Below, in pieces: positions 48,233-57,014 of a stretch of DNA of 64,000 nucleotides. This DNA is from Chloroflexota bacterium (GTDB taxonomy: Bacteria > Chloroflexota > Dehalococcoidia > JACPQK01). Below the pieces are notes generated by a model, which had not been told where the DNA came from, searched no databases, and saw only the letters and a list, made by a program, of their open reading frames with translations. Where the stretch lies: NCBI GenBank assembly GCA_016190505.1, contig JACPQM010000047.1:25884-89883 (forward strand). The letters run 5' to 3'. Position 1 is the stretch's first letter; the number at the start of each line of letters is the position of its first letter. The position numbers and the translations under genes are program-made.

Positions 48233-49828
48233 GTGACCACGAGGACACGCGGTCTCGTCGGGGTGGCCCTGGTACTGGGCCTGGTGGCCATAGCCGCCTT
48301 CCTGCGTATCTACCGGTTAGAGGACCTGCCTCCGGGCCTGCACGGGGACGAAGCCCATGCCGGCATCTTCGCTCAGCGGATACTCAAAGAGGGCTGGATA
48401 GGTCCGTACGCGAACTACGCCCTGGGCGGACCAGCGGGCATTCTCTATGCCATGGCCCCGGTGGTCAAACTCCTGGGCCCCACCGCCTTCGCTGTCCGGC
48501 TGACCACGGCGCTCCTGGGCACGGCGGCTGTCGCTCTGATATTCCTTCTGGCCCGGCAGATGTTCGGACAGCGAGCTGGGCTGATAGCCGCGGCCCTGCT
48601 GGCGTTCTCCTACTGGCACATCCACTTCAGCCGCATCGCCCACCCCGTGGTGTCTTTGCCCCTCATGGAGATAGCGGCTCTCTACTTTCTGTTCCTCGGT
48701 CTGCGGTCGGCTCGGTGGTGGGCCTTCCCCGTGGGCGGCGTGTTTCTGGGCCTGGGGCTCTACACTTATCACCCCTTCCCCCTGTTCCTGGCCACAGTTG
48801 TGCTGTTGATGCTATTCGTGCTCATCAGGGAGAAGCAGCGCTGGCGCTACCACCTGCCCCGGTTTGCTCTGTTCTTCGGGATGTCCCTGCTGGTGGTGGC
48901 GCCTTTCCTGAATATGCTGTTCAGCGACGGGCTGCCCAGCCGCTACCGCACCACCTCAGTCCTTCGCGACCCACAGTTCCAGCAAGCCGAGGGCCCGGTG
49001 GACAAAGCCTCAGTGCTGCTGCACAAGGCGGGCCGGACCGGCAAGTCTTTTTTCACCGCAGGCAAAATGGATGGTGTAGATGGGCTGGGGCAAAAGGGCC
49101 TGCTGGACCCGATCACCGGCGCGCTGTTCGTGGGGGGAGTGGCCCTGGCGCTGTGGCGGGTCCGGGACGAGCGCTACCTTGTTCTGCCGCTGGGGACCGG
49201 CGTCGGGCTGCTGGCGGGGATACTGTCCAGCTCGATGGAGGGCCAGTACCGGCGTATCATCGTGAGCCTGCCCTTCGTGGTGCTGGCGGCCGCAGCCTTC
49301 GCGGACTACCTGGTCATACAATGGGAACAGCTCTTACCCCGGTTGAAGAAGGTGGCGCCTGGCCTGGTACTGGCCGCGTCCTTGGCAGGGGTAGCCTACC
49401 TGAACGTCAACTACTATTTCCGGGTGTTTGCCCCCAGCCCTTCCCTCCGGTGGATTTTCGTAGAGGACCTCGTGCTGGCCTCGCGCTACTTGAAGGGGCT
49501 GGACCCTGACACCTACGTCTACTTCTACTCCGGGCGCTGGTCCTGGAACTACGAGACCCGGCGCTTCCTGCTACCCGACATGAAGGGACAGGACCGCTCG
49601 CGGGACTTCGCCACTTTGACCTTGGAACGGGACCGGGACGGTCCGGTCGCCTATTTGCTCTTGCCGCCATACCACGAGTTGCTGCCGCAGATCGAGTCCC
49701 GGTACCCGGGGGGCACGGTCCAGGAAACGCGCAATGGCACCGGGGGGGTGGCCTTTCAGGCCTACTACCTGGCGCCCGATGGGCGCCAGACGCGAGGCGA
49801 GCCGGCGGGCGGGCTGAACAACAACTAA
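48233..49828 (+). CDS. GT39/ArnT-like membrane glycosyltransferase
   Basis: The 531-residue protein has about ten helices in its first 400 residues. After helix 1 comes LPPGLHGDEAHAGIFAQRIL, whose Asp-Glu matches the catalytic loop acid of GT-C enzymes (protein mannosyltransferase, ArnT). Further helices and a YHPFPLFLATV segment follow, and a soluble C-terminal domain (about 410-531). Such enzymes move a sugar from a polyprenyl carrier to protein or lipid. The acceptor is unknown. Confidence 0.78.
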   Translation: MTTRTRGLVGVALVLGLVAIAAFLRIYRLEDLPPGLHGDEAHAGIFAQRILKEGWIGPYANYALGGPAGILYAMAPVVKLLGPTAFAVRLTTALLGTAAVALIFLLARQMFGQRAGLIAAALLAFSYWHIHFSRIAHPVVSLPLMEIAALYFLFLGLRSARWWAFPVGGVFLGLGLYTYHPFPLFLATVVLLMLFVLIREKQRWRYHLPRFALFFGMSLLVVAPFLNMLFSDGLPSRYRTTSVLRDPQFQQAEGPVDKASVLLHKAGRTGKSFFTAGKMDGVDGLGQKGLLDPITGALFVGGVALALWRVRDERYLVLPLGTGVGLLAGILSSSMEGQYRRIIVSLPFVVLAAAAFADYLVIQWEQLLPRLKKVAPGLVLAASLAGVAYLNVNYYFRVFAPSPSLRWIFVEDLVLASRYLKGLDPDTYVYFYSGRWSWNYETRRFLLPDMKGQDRSRDFATLTLERDRDGPVAYLLLPPYHELLPQIESRYPGGTVQETRNGTGGVAFQAYYLAPDGRQTRGEPAGGLNNN

Positions 49829-49854
49829 CGGCACTCCCGTAGGGCGCTAACGTC

Positions 49855-50460
49855 CTATGGCGCTGGCCGTCGCCGCGGGCGGCCGCGCGAGGCAGGGACG
49901 GGCGTGGGCGGAGGCGGTTCTGGCGCCTTGGCAGCCTTGGGACGACGGCGCGCCGCCTGGGCGCCCGGTTGCGCCTTTGCAGACTCGGGCGCCAGGGGGT
50001 TCCACTCATGGCCGCGCTTGAGGATGGTCAACAGGGGATAGACCCGGCATGACCGGATCTCTGGAATGCTCTGCACCCGACCTGCGATGAAGTCCAGCAT
50101 CTCTGTATTGGAGCGGAACGAGGCGCCGATGATCAAGTCGTACTGGCCCACGCAGAGGGCTACATACCGAACATTGGCCTCTCGGGCCAGGCGCTCGCCT
50201 ACGTCGTCGGCCCGGCCAGGTTCCACCAGTAGGTTGAGGGTCACGTTGACCGCAAATCCCACGGACTCGGGATCTAGCTGCGCACCAACATGAACCATGT
50301 TGGTGCGCAGGAGCCGCTCCAGGCGGCGCCGTACGGCCGTTTCGCTCAACCCGACCATTCCTGCGAGGGCCACATTGGGCATACGGCCGTCGCGGGCAAG
50401 CTGAAACACGATCGCGGCGTCTCCCGCGTCCAGCAGTTGACCACGTTTTCGTCTGGGCAC
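49855..50460 (-). CDS. Lrp/AsnC family regulator (second copy)
   Basis: 201 residues from a GTG at 50460; the frame to 50481 adds seven residues but the start PRRKRGQ matches the other Lrp protein. The HTH (IVFQLARDGRMPNVALAGMVGLSETAVRRRLERLL) and RAM domain (VALCVGQYDLIIGAS) are clear. It has an extra C-terminal tail of about 55 residues, rich in Ala/Pro/Arg/Lys (AQAARRRPKAAK, SRGRPRRRP). The tail may bind DNA unspecifically. It is divergent from the AOR gene, its likely target. Confidence 0.88.
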   Translation of the reverse strand: MPRRKRGQLLDAGDAAIVFQLARDGRMPNVALAGMVGLSETAVRRRLERLLRTNMVHVGAQLDPESVGFAVNVTLNLLVEPGRADDVGERLAREANVRYVALCVGQYDLIIGASFRSNTEMLDFIAGRVQSIPEIRSCRVYPLLTILKRGHEWNPLAPESAKAQPGAQAARRRPKAAKAPEPPPPTPVPASRGRPRRRPAP

Positions 50461-50584
50461 GCTACACAAAGTGTGCCACAATATCGCGCCAATGTCTAGT
50501 CATCTGTTATCGGCTAATAGCCAGAAGCATGTGACCGTTAGTGATGAGCTGAGGTTGACGGCGGGTCCACGAGGTGGCACTGGG

Positions 50585-50613
50585 TTGACCGGAGACCAGT
50601 CACGTAATACACT
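50585..50613 (+). promoter_or_regulatory. promoter of the AOR gene
   Basis: TTGACC (50585-50590), 17-base spacer, TACACT (50608-50613), 40 bases upstream of the ATG. The divergent Lrp gene starts at 50460. Confidence 0.6.
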
Positions 50614-50653
50614 ACCCGCATCAATACCCCCAATCAGTCAGAAGGAGCGGACC

Positions 50654-52591
50654 ATGTCTAGCGTCCCCGGCTACATGGGCAAGATTGCGCGCGTGGACCT
50701 TTCTGCCCGCGATGTCAGTTGCCTGCCCACGGAGGAGTACTCCCACGACTTCATCGGTGGCCAGGGCATGGCTGCCAGGATCTACTGGGACGAGGTGCCC
50801 CCTGAGGTGGGCGCCCTGGACCCGGACAACCGGCTGGTCTTCGCCACCGGGCCTTGCGCCGGCTTCCCGGGGCTGGCCGGTGGACGCTGGGTAGTTGTCG
50901 GCAAGTCGCCAGCCACTACTCCCAACCTCTTCGCCCACTGCAACTTGGGCGGCGCCTGGGGGACGGAGCTCAAAGCTGCCGGCTTCGATGGGCTGGTCGT
51001 CCAGGGCAGGGCGGAAAAGCCCGTCTATCTTATCATCCAGGATGGGCAGATCGAGATACGGGATGCATCGGGGCTCTGGGGCACGGGTTCTGTAGAGGTC
51101 CGAGGAATCCTCAAGGGTGAACTGGGGGCCGAGTTCAAGGTGGTCGCCGTAGGTCCTGGTGGGGAGGGCATGGCCGTGATGGCAACCCTCCAGGCCGATA
51201 ATGACGCTAGCGGGTCCGGCGGTCTGGGCGCGGTCATGGGCTCCAAGAAGCTAAAGGCCGTGGCTGTCAAGGGGAGCGGCATCGTCAGGGCCGCCCATCC
51301 ACAGCGACTGGCGGCGTTGTGTGAGCACGTTGCCGAGTTGCAGAAGGACGCCCCGAGCGTTTTCAGCGCCCGGGGCGAGGCCTCCCGGATCCGAAGGGAC
51401 CCTTGCGCCGGCTGCACCGACGCCTGCCTGCGTTACGTCTATGAAGCCAGAGACGGGAGGAAGGGCAAATCTATCTGCCAGAGCTCCGGGGTATATGTGC
51501 AATGGGCCCAGAGGTACTACCAGGACTCCGGCGAGGTCTTCTTCTACGCCAACCGGCTGTGCGACGACTATGGGCTGAATACCAAGGCCGTGGCGGCGAT
51601 GTTGACCTGGCTGGACCGGTGCCACAAAGAGGGCCTGCTCACCGAGAAAGGGACGGGCCTGCCCCTGAGCAAGACCGGGAGCCTCGAGTTCCTGGAAGCC
51701 CTTCTCCGCAGCATAGCCCGCCGGGAAGGCTTCGGCGACATGCTGGCCCAGGGGTTGCCTCAGGCCGCCAGGACCGTGGGCAGCCAGGCAGAGCAGTTCC
51801 TGGTCGAAGATGATGTCGCCCCGGGCGGTGAGAAGCTAGGCTATGTCCCCAGGGCTTTCATCACCACCGGGCTTCTCCACGCTCTGGACCCCAGGCAGCC
51901 CATCCAGCAGCTCCACCAGGTGAGCAAGCTGGTCATGCCCTGGGTGCTTTGGGCTGAGGGGAAGCCTGGGGCCAACCTCACCAGTGACGTTATCCGGGCT
52001 GTCGCCAAGAGGTTCTGGGGGAGCGAGACCGCCGCTGACTTCTCGACGTACGAGGGGAAAGCCCTGGCCGCTAAGATGATCCAGGAGCACGAGTTGGCCA
52101 AGGATTCCCTCATCCTTTGCGACATGACCTGGCCCATCCTCTACGTGGAGCACTCCCCCGACCACGTAGGTGAACCATCCCTGGAAAGCCAGGTCTTCTC
52201 CGCGGTTACCGGCGTAGAGACGACCCGGGAGCAGCTTGACGGGGTGGGGGAGCGCATCTGCAACCTGCAGCGGGCTATCCTGGTCCGGGAAAGAGGATTC
52301 GGCAAAGAGGGCGACACTCTACCCGAAGCCAGTTTCACCGTCCCCCTGGAAACCGAGCGGGAGAACCCCAGGTGCCTGGTGCCAGGGAAGGACGGTGCAA
52401 TCACCTCCCGAAAAGGGGCGGTGGTGGACCGGGATGAGTTTCAAAGGCTGTTGACCGAGTACTACCAGCTCCGGGGCTGGGACCCGGAGACCGGCTTGCA
52501 GCCGCCAGCCCTGCTGGAAAAGCTGAGGCTCGGAGACGTGGCCCGCGACCTGGCCCCAAGAGGCCTCCTCAGCCCGCCATCCGTGGATTAG
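50654..52591 (+). CDS. aldehyde:ferredoxin oxidoreductase family protein
   Basis: From the ATG at 50654 (AAGGAG 7 bases upstream) it has 645 residues. It matches the tungsten-pterin AOR family: GYMGKIARVDLSARDVSCLP at the N-terminus, the GGQGMAARIYW and FATGPCAGFPGLAGGRW segments and NLFAHCNLGGAWGTELK. The Fe-S cluster motif CAGCTDAC lies near residue 253, with the fourth Cys in SLILCDMTWP. AORs oxidise aldehydes to acids with ferredoxin. The true substrate is unknown. The mob/moe genes at 12574-15107 would supply pterin cofactor. Confidence 0.92.
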   Translation: MSSVPGYMGKIARVDLSARDVSCLPTEEYSHDFIGGQGMAARIYWDEVPPEVGALDPDNRLVFATGPCAGFPGLAGGRWVVVGKSPATTPNLFAHCNLGGAWGTELKAAGFDGLVVQGRAEKPVYLIIQDGQIEIRDASGLWGTGSVEVRGILKGELGAEFKVVAVGPGGEGMAVMATLQADNDASGSGGLGAVMGSKKLKAVAVKGSGIVRAAHPQRLAALCEHVAELQKDAPSVFSARGEASRIRRDPCAGCTDACLRYVYEARDGRKGKSICQSSGVYVQWAQRYYQDSGEVFFYANRLCDDYGLNTKAVAAMLTWLDRCHKEGLLTEKGTGLPLSKTGSLEFLEALLRSIARREGFGDMLAQGLPQAARTVGSQAEQFLVEDDVAPGGEKLGYVPRAFITTGLLHALDPRQPIQQLHQVSKLVMPWVLWAEGKPGANLTSDVIRAVAKRFWGSETAADFSTYEGKALAAKMIQEHELAKDSLILCDMTWPILYVEHSPDHVGEPSLESQVFSAVTGVETTREQLDGVGERICNLQRAILVRERGFGKEGDTLPEASFTVPLETERENPRCLVPGKDGAITSRKGAVVDRDEFQRLLTEYYQLRGWDPETGLQPPALLEKLRLGDVARDLAPRGLLSPPSVD

Positions 52592-52821
52592 GAACTTCAT
52601 TGCGCCGCCAATCCACCCAATAAGTGAGTCCCGACCTGTCGGGACTGCATCCACGGATGTCGGTCAGCCAGGCGCTCGACGGGACTGTTGGCGCTCCTAC
52701 TGCGCGGCGCCACGCCCAAGCCGGTTGGGGAACCCCTACAGTCCCGGCCAGGAGTTCGCCCGGAGGCGGAAGGGGTCCCCACCCAGTTTGAGACGGCCCA
52801 ACAGACCAGGTATGAGTGCCC
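52592..52821. other. intergenic stretch with small palindromes
   Basis: Contains TCCCGACCTGTCGGGA (52630-52645) and a GTGGATTAG-type word and its partial complement near 52583-52612. No gene or promoter seen. It separates the AOR end from the convergent cytochrome gene. Confidence 0.4.
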
Positions 52822-53856
52822 TTACTTGGCAGGCAGCGTCTGGGAGTAGGCCAGGGCATCCAGCACGTCCTGAATGCTCCAGCCGCTGACGATGGCCGAG
52901 GGCATGGTCGTTCCAGGCTGTCCGGCCCTGACCTTATGCATGAACTCCCACGGGTTGTCGGCGGCTAACGTGCCCACGTATTCCGGAGAGGTGTCGCTGC
53001 CGAAGTTGAGCTGTTTGCCGTCGGCGCCGTGGCAAATGGCGCAGACGCTGTCGTAGCGAGTCTTCCCGCGAGCGGCATCAGCCCCGATGGGCTTCTTGGT
53101 GGCGTAGTCTATGTACTGGGTATCGTTGACGAGCCCCTCGCTCAAGAAGGCAGCCAGGTCCGAAAGGGCCTTGGCGCTCAGGACCTTGGAGAAGTCGTGC
53201 CGGTAGTCTGTAGCGCCCTTGAGAATGTCGAGCAACTGCGCCTTGGACATAGCCATGCTGGCGTGCTGCACCCCGGCGAAGCCGGTGAGGTGAGAGCCTT
53301 TGCTATAGGCGCCGCCCTTGCCCTTGTAGTCCCAGCCGTGGCACTCCTTGCACCTGAAGGTGTCGAGGCCTGTTCGAGTGTTGGTGGTCTGGAGTGCCCA
53401 GAGGGCATGGTTGCCTGTAGGCGCGGTCGCTCCCGGGTCATCTGTCCACCACTTGTCGTAGAGCCGGCCGCCGTGGGCTATGTCCTCAGAGCTGGCCTTG
53501 GCGCCTTGCACTACCTGGGTAGTCAGGGCCAGAAGCTGTGTCTCGGAAGGAGCTGGGCCTTGAGGTCCCGGGTCACCCTTGGCGCCCTGAGGACCGGCAG
53601 CCCCCGTATCACCCTTGGCGCCCTGCGTGCCCTGGGGACCGGCAGGACCGGCATCCCCCTTCGGGCCCTGGGCACCAACTGCCCCCGCATCCCCTTTAGG
53701 GCCCTGGGGACCGGTTGCCCCGGTATCCCCCTTGGGACCCTGAGACCCCGCGGATCCCTGTAGCCCCGGCGATCCCTGGCAGCCCGCCAGTGCAAGCAGA
53801 AGGACGAGGGCGCCCACAACGCTTGCCAGGACCGCTGACCACCTGTACCTTGTCAT
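52822..53856 (-). CDS. diheme cytochrome c lipoprotein with collagen-like stalk
   Basis: 344 residues. A signal sequence ends at the lipobox LALAGC (Cys26), predicted to be lipidated. From residue 28 to about 102 there are 25 uninterrupted Gly-X-Y triplets (GPKGDT, GPQGPK and the like) as in collagen. After a short linker come two c-type heme sites: CKECH near 167 and CAICH near 270, each with a possible distal Met or His. The second domain resembles mono-heme cytochrome c. The layout implies a trimeric stalk carrying electron-transfer heads outside the membrane. No partner oxidase is adjacent. Confidence 0.9.
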   Translation of the reverse strand: MTRYRWSAVLASVVGALVLLLALAGCQGSPGLQGSAGSQGPKGDTGATGPQGPKGDAGAVGAQGPKGDAGPAGPQGTQGAKGDTGAAGPQGAKGDPGPQGPAPSETQLLALTTQVVQGAKASSEDIAHGGRLYDKWWTDDPGATAPTGNHALWALQTTNTRTGLDTFRCKECHGWDYKGKGGAYSKGSHLTGFAGVQHASMAMSKAQLLDILKGATDYRHDFSKVLSAKALSDLAAFLSEGLVNDTQYIDYATKKPIGADAARGKTRYDSVCAICHGADGKQLNFGSDTSPEYVGTLAADNPWEFMHKVRAGQPGTTMPSAIVSGWSIQDVLDALAYSQTLPAK

Positions 53857-53972
53857 GCCTTACCTCTTTCCGGCACCAGTTCTACGGTGCCTATGATTTG
53901 CTTTGTCGCCCGCTATGAGGCCGAGGATTACTACGCGATGTAGTAAGACGGGCCGCAAAAAAGCTATGCCCT

Positions 53973-54932
53973 CTAGCACAGGAAAAAGAGGACTATTGCC
54001 AGGGTAGTCGCCATGAATGGGAAAACCCAATTGGGCCTGCCCAGCGCCAGGGTCGGAGCCAGGACAGTCTCCACTCTTTCCCGCAACTCTCCACCTCCCG
54101 GCCCTGTGGCTACTGGCGACAGCGGGGCGGCCTGCCACGCCCTGAGGAGGCCACGCGCGTAGTCCACAGGCTCTACCCCCAGCTTCAGGGCCACCTGGTC
54201 GGCGGCCAGCTCTGCCTCGCGAGCTATCAGCAAGCTGGCTATGTGGACTGCTGGGTTGAAGAACAGCAGCCCTCGGACAAAGCTCAGCAGGGGCAACAGG
54301 CGGTGGTCACCCCTCTTCAGGTGAGCTATCTCGTGGGCGACGGCAGGCTCCAGGACCTCCTGGCGCCGCTCCTCCAACCAGCGACGGGGCAGCAGGAGAT
54401 AGGGCCGTCCGATCAAGGCAAAGCAGCCGCCCGGCCGGCGCCCGGTCTCAGATAGTAGGATGCGTGGGGGGCGAATACCTGCCCTGGCGGCCAGCGAGGT
54501 CAAAGCTCGTTGTAGCGCAGAGTCCCTTTCCGCAGGGAAGGGCCGGTGATGTCTGGGTATGAGAAGCACGGCGAAGATAGCGACAGCGCTCCGCGCCAGA
54601 AGAAACCCCAGTGCCAGGGTGAGGGTGAGGGTCAAGACCGGACCCCACAGGCTGCTTGCCTGCTGGTACGGGATCACCTTCTCCAGGGCCAGGAGGCGGT
54701 CCAGTTTCAAGACGGGCATCCCAGGTCTGCCCGGGAAAAGCAGGTAATAAAGGGGTGGCGCTATCAACGGGAAGAAGATGGGCAGAAGGAATAGCCGGAT
54801 CTTGAGGGTGTGGTCCCGTATCTTCAGCACGTGGGCGACTGCCAGCACCAAAGCAAGGGCGACCAGGGACTGGACGACATTCTCCACCAGATAGATGTCC
54901 AGAGAGCGCAGGAAAGAGCCGGTTTCAAACAC
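53973..54932 (-). CDS. M56 family metallopeptidase (BlaR1-like sensor)
   Basis: From GTG 54932, which overlaps the BlaI stop, 319 residues. Four helices surround a gluzincin-type zinc peptidase: VAHEIAHLKRGD with HExxH near residue 197 and the Glu in AREAELAADQVAL as third ligand. It lacks the large penicillin-binding sensor domain of BlaR1, so the signal is unknown. It should cleave the BlaI-like repressor upstream. A longer frame to 55004 lies wholly inside blaI and lacks a ribosome site. Confidence 0.85.
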   Translation of the reverse strand: MFETGSFLRSLDIYLVENVVQSLVALALVLAVAHVLKIRDHTLKIRLFLLPIFFPLIAPPLYYLLFPGRPGMPVLKLDRLLALEKVIPYQQASSLWGPVLTLTLTLALGFLLARSAVAIFAVLLIPRHHRPFPAERDSALQRALTSLAARAGIRPPRILLSETGRRPGGCFALIGRPYLLLPRRWLEERRQEVLEPAVAHEIAHLKRGDHRLLPLLSFVRGLLFFNPAVHIASLLIAREAELAADQVALKLGVEPVDYARGLLRAWQAAPLSPVATGPGGGELRERVETVLAPTLALGRPNWVFPFMATTLAIVLFFLC

Positions 54933-55371
54933 CTTCTGGTCCCCTGGGCTTTTTCTCGCGGTAGCTCTGAACGAGCTTCTCCAGCTCGGCCAGCAACTGG
55001 TCATCCTTCTCTACGGCGTGCCGGAACAGGTGGGCGACGGCGGGGCTGGCCAGGTCTTCCAGGAGCCCCCCTACTACCTCGTGTGCTACCTTGTCGAGCA
55101 GCTCCTCGCGGCTGAGGGTTGACGAGTAGATGTAGGCCCCTCTCTCCAGCCTCCTTTGCAGCAGTCCCTTGTCCCAAAGCCTCTTCATCAACGTCATGAC
55201 GGTGGTATAGGCCAGTTCCCGGCCAGCCAGGTGCTGGTGGGCTTGGGCCACGGTAAGCTCTCCCTCTTTCCAAAGAAGCTCCATGATCTCGGCTTCCCTG
55301 CTGCCCAGGACCTTACCGAGGCCCCGACGGAAGGGAACAAAGCGGATGCGGAACGGGAACTTCGCTCCCAT
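54925..55371 (-). CDS. BlaI/MecI family transcriptional repressor
   Basis: 148 residues with the winged-helix core: GSREAEIMELLWKEGELTVAQAHQHLAG then AYTTVMTLMKRLWDKGLLQR and YIYSSTLSREELLD. These repressors dimerise on TACA..TGTA operators and are inactivated by an M56 protease. The gene is followed, with overlap, by one such protease. A matching operator lies 21 bases upstream. Confidence 0.92.
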   Translation of the reverse strand: MGAKFPFRIRFVPFRRGLGKVLGSREAEIMELLWKEGELTVAQAHQHLAGRELAYTTVMTLMKRLWDKGLLQRRLERGAYIYSSTLSREELLDKVAHEVVGGLLEDLASPAVAHLFRHAVEKDDQLLAELEKLVQSYREKKPRGPEGV

Positions 55372-55391
55372 AGCCTTTCAGTACAAGCTCT

Positions 55392-55409
55392 CTACTACAT
55401 AGTGTAGCA
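55392..55409 (-). promoter_or_regulatory. BlaI-type operator overlapping an extended -10 box
   Basis: CTACTACATAGTGTAG (55392-55407) is an inverted repeat of BlaI operator type. On the minus strand TGCTACACT (55401-55409) is an extended -10. Binding would block RNA polymerase, giving autoregulation. Confidence 0.65.
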
Positions 55410-55550
55410 AACCTCTCCTGGGCCGAATGATACACCCCTAGCCCTGGTATAGTCAAGCGTGCTGGGGAAAGCGTGCGCGATGTTGTGAAACGCAGCACGC
55501 AATCTGAGCAGGACGGGAACGGTGAGTACTCTGCCTGGCCGCAGGCTGGC

Positions 55551-55738
55551 CTACCGCCGGAGGAGCTTTGGCATGACGAGGAGTGATTGCACGCGTTCCA
55601 GAGGCACCGTCATGTCCTGCCCGCGCTGGTGGCAGAAGCCCTCAACCACCCAGCCGTGCTCGCCCTCGTAGACCTCCCGGGGAGTGAGAGAGAGGGGCTC
55701 CAAGCGCGCCGGCCACGAAGGGGAAGGCTTCGCCGTTG
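55551..55738 (-). pseudogene. WYL-domain-like fragment, frameshifted
   Basis: Reading back from a stop at 55551-55553, one frame gives EPLSLTPREVYEGEHGWVVE, then GFCHQRGQDMTVPLERVQSL, like the second half of a WYL domain (a sensor of transcription regulators). An EYNGEAFPFVA strand preceding it is in another frame. No start and no N-terminal part, so a remnant. The rest of 55410-55550 shows nothing. Confidence 0.4.
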
Positions 55739-55741
55739 TAC

Positions 55742-55939
55742 TCAGGGAGTGCCCTCTTCGCAGCGGGGGTCGCCGATAGGCACCGCTATCTTTGAACCGT
55801 CTGGCCCCTCAATGATACAGACGATGTAGTCGTCTCCGGGCCGGTCCCCCTTCGCCATGGCCGCCGCCGGAACGAAAGAAGCGACGGCGAGGAACAGAAC
55901 CCAGGCCAACAGCAAGGTCCGCGCAAGCTTGCTTCTCAT
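55742..55939 (-). CDS. small secreted protein, unknown
   Basis: 65 residues from an ATG preceded by GAGGAGGGG. A signal peptide (RTLLLAWVLFLAVASFVPAAAMA) leaves a mature peptide of about 38 residues with two Cys (VCIIEG and PRCEEG), perhaps a disulfide. No family is recognised. It sits between a WYL-like fragment and the DUF1932 gene. Confidence 0.6.
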   Translation of the reverse strand: MRSKLARTLLLAWVLFLAVASFVPAAAMAKGDRPGDDYIVCIIEGPDGSKIAVPIGDPRCEEGTP

Positions 55940-56114
55940 TGGTCCCCTCCTCATACCCATTCGCTACCGCACATGCGAGCAATTTTCATTTACTCATACC
56001 AGTATAGCACGCCTGGGACCTTCCCATGGCTACAGATTACAGGCTACGGGCCACAAACTACGGCCTACGGTTACTGACAGTGCCGGGGGCAGCCATTCCG
56101 ACGGGTCGGGACCA

Positions 56115-57014
56115 CTACGCCTGCTGGCGGCGCAGGCCCTCGCCCAGCTCGCGGACGACGCGGCGTAGGTCCCATCCCTCGAGCTCGTCTTCGCTGTATC
56201 GGGACCTGAGGTTGAGGTCGCCGATGGCCTTCAGGCTGTCCCTGGCCCCCACGGCCATATGGCTGGGCAGGCCCAACTCCTGGCAGGCCTGAGCTAGCTC
56301 GTCCATCTCGTCGCTGCGCCGGGCGGCATGCATGGGCAGGTCGAGGAGGCGGTGCTGCATGAATTCGGCAATCTCGGGGCTGGTGGCATGGACCCTGTCC
56401 AGCAACTGGTCGAGCAACCCCAACGCCTGAGCGGGCACAAACAGCTCGACAGAGAGGGCTGCCAGCCCTTTGGTCATCCCGGCGTATAGCATCTTGAGGC
56501 CGGAAGCCTGGCCCACTTTGGGTCCAATCACCTCAACACGCAGGCCATGGCCCGCCAGCCGGGCGAACTCCGGAGCATCAGGGCCCGAGGCGTAGAATGT
56601 GGCGCGCCCTTCCACATGTTGCGCGCTACCGATGATGGAGGCATCCACAAAGCGCCCCCCGGCCCCAGCAATGGTCTTCTCGATTGCCAGGGCGGTGCTG
56701 GGGGCGATGGAGTTGCAGTCCGCGAAGAGCAGCCCGAGTCGCTTGGCCTCTGTCATCCCCCGGGCGACCTCCGCCGCCACACTGCGGGCGGCTGCGGGCA
56801 CCACGATGCTGAGCACCAGGTCCGCCTGGCGCGCCACTTCGGCCACCGAGGACAACTCCCGCAGTCCCGCCTGAGCTGCCAAACGCCGGGTGCGGGGACT
56901 GCGCCCATGGAGACAGGTGACCACCTCAAGCCCTTGCTTCCGCAGCACCCGGGCCACATTGCTGCCCATCTCGCCGGGGCTGAACAGGCCTACGGTGCGC
57001 AGTGTAGCGTTCAT
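56115..57014 (-). CDS. NAD(P)-dependent hydroxyacid dehydrogenase-like protein with DUF1932 domain
   Basis: The 299-residue protein has a Rossmann start (LRTVGLFSPGEMGSNVARVLRKQG) and LSIVVPAAARSVAAEVA, FADCNSIAPSTA and KVGQASGLKMLYAGMTKGLAAL, which follow the beta-hydroxyacid dehydrogenase layout. The C-terminal DUF1932 segment (about 190-265) marks a subgroup with unknown substrate. The usual GKxxxxxK catalytic Lys is probably in LKMLYAGMTK. The ATG overlaps the stop of the nitrilase gene (ATGA). Likely a small-acid oxidation or reduction step in a catabolic set. Confidence 0.85.
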   Translation of the reverse strand: MNATLRTVGLFSPGEMGSNVARVLRKQGLEVVTCLHGRSPRTRRLAAQAGLRELSSVAEVARQADLVLSIVVPAAARSVAAEVARGMTEAKRLGLLFADCNSIAPSTALAIEKTIAGAGGRFVDASIIGSAQHVEGRATFYASGPDAPEFARLAGHGLRVEVIGPKVGQASGLKMLYAGMTKGLAALSVELFVPAQALGLLDQLLDRVHATSPEIAEFMQHRLLDLPMHAARRSDEMDELAQACQELGLPSHMAVGARDSLKAIGDLNLRSRYSEDELEGWDLRRVVRELGEGLRRQQA

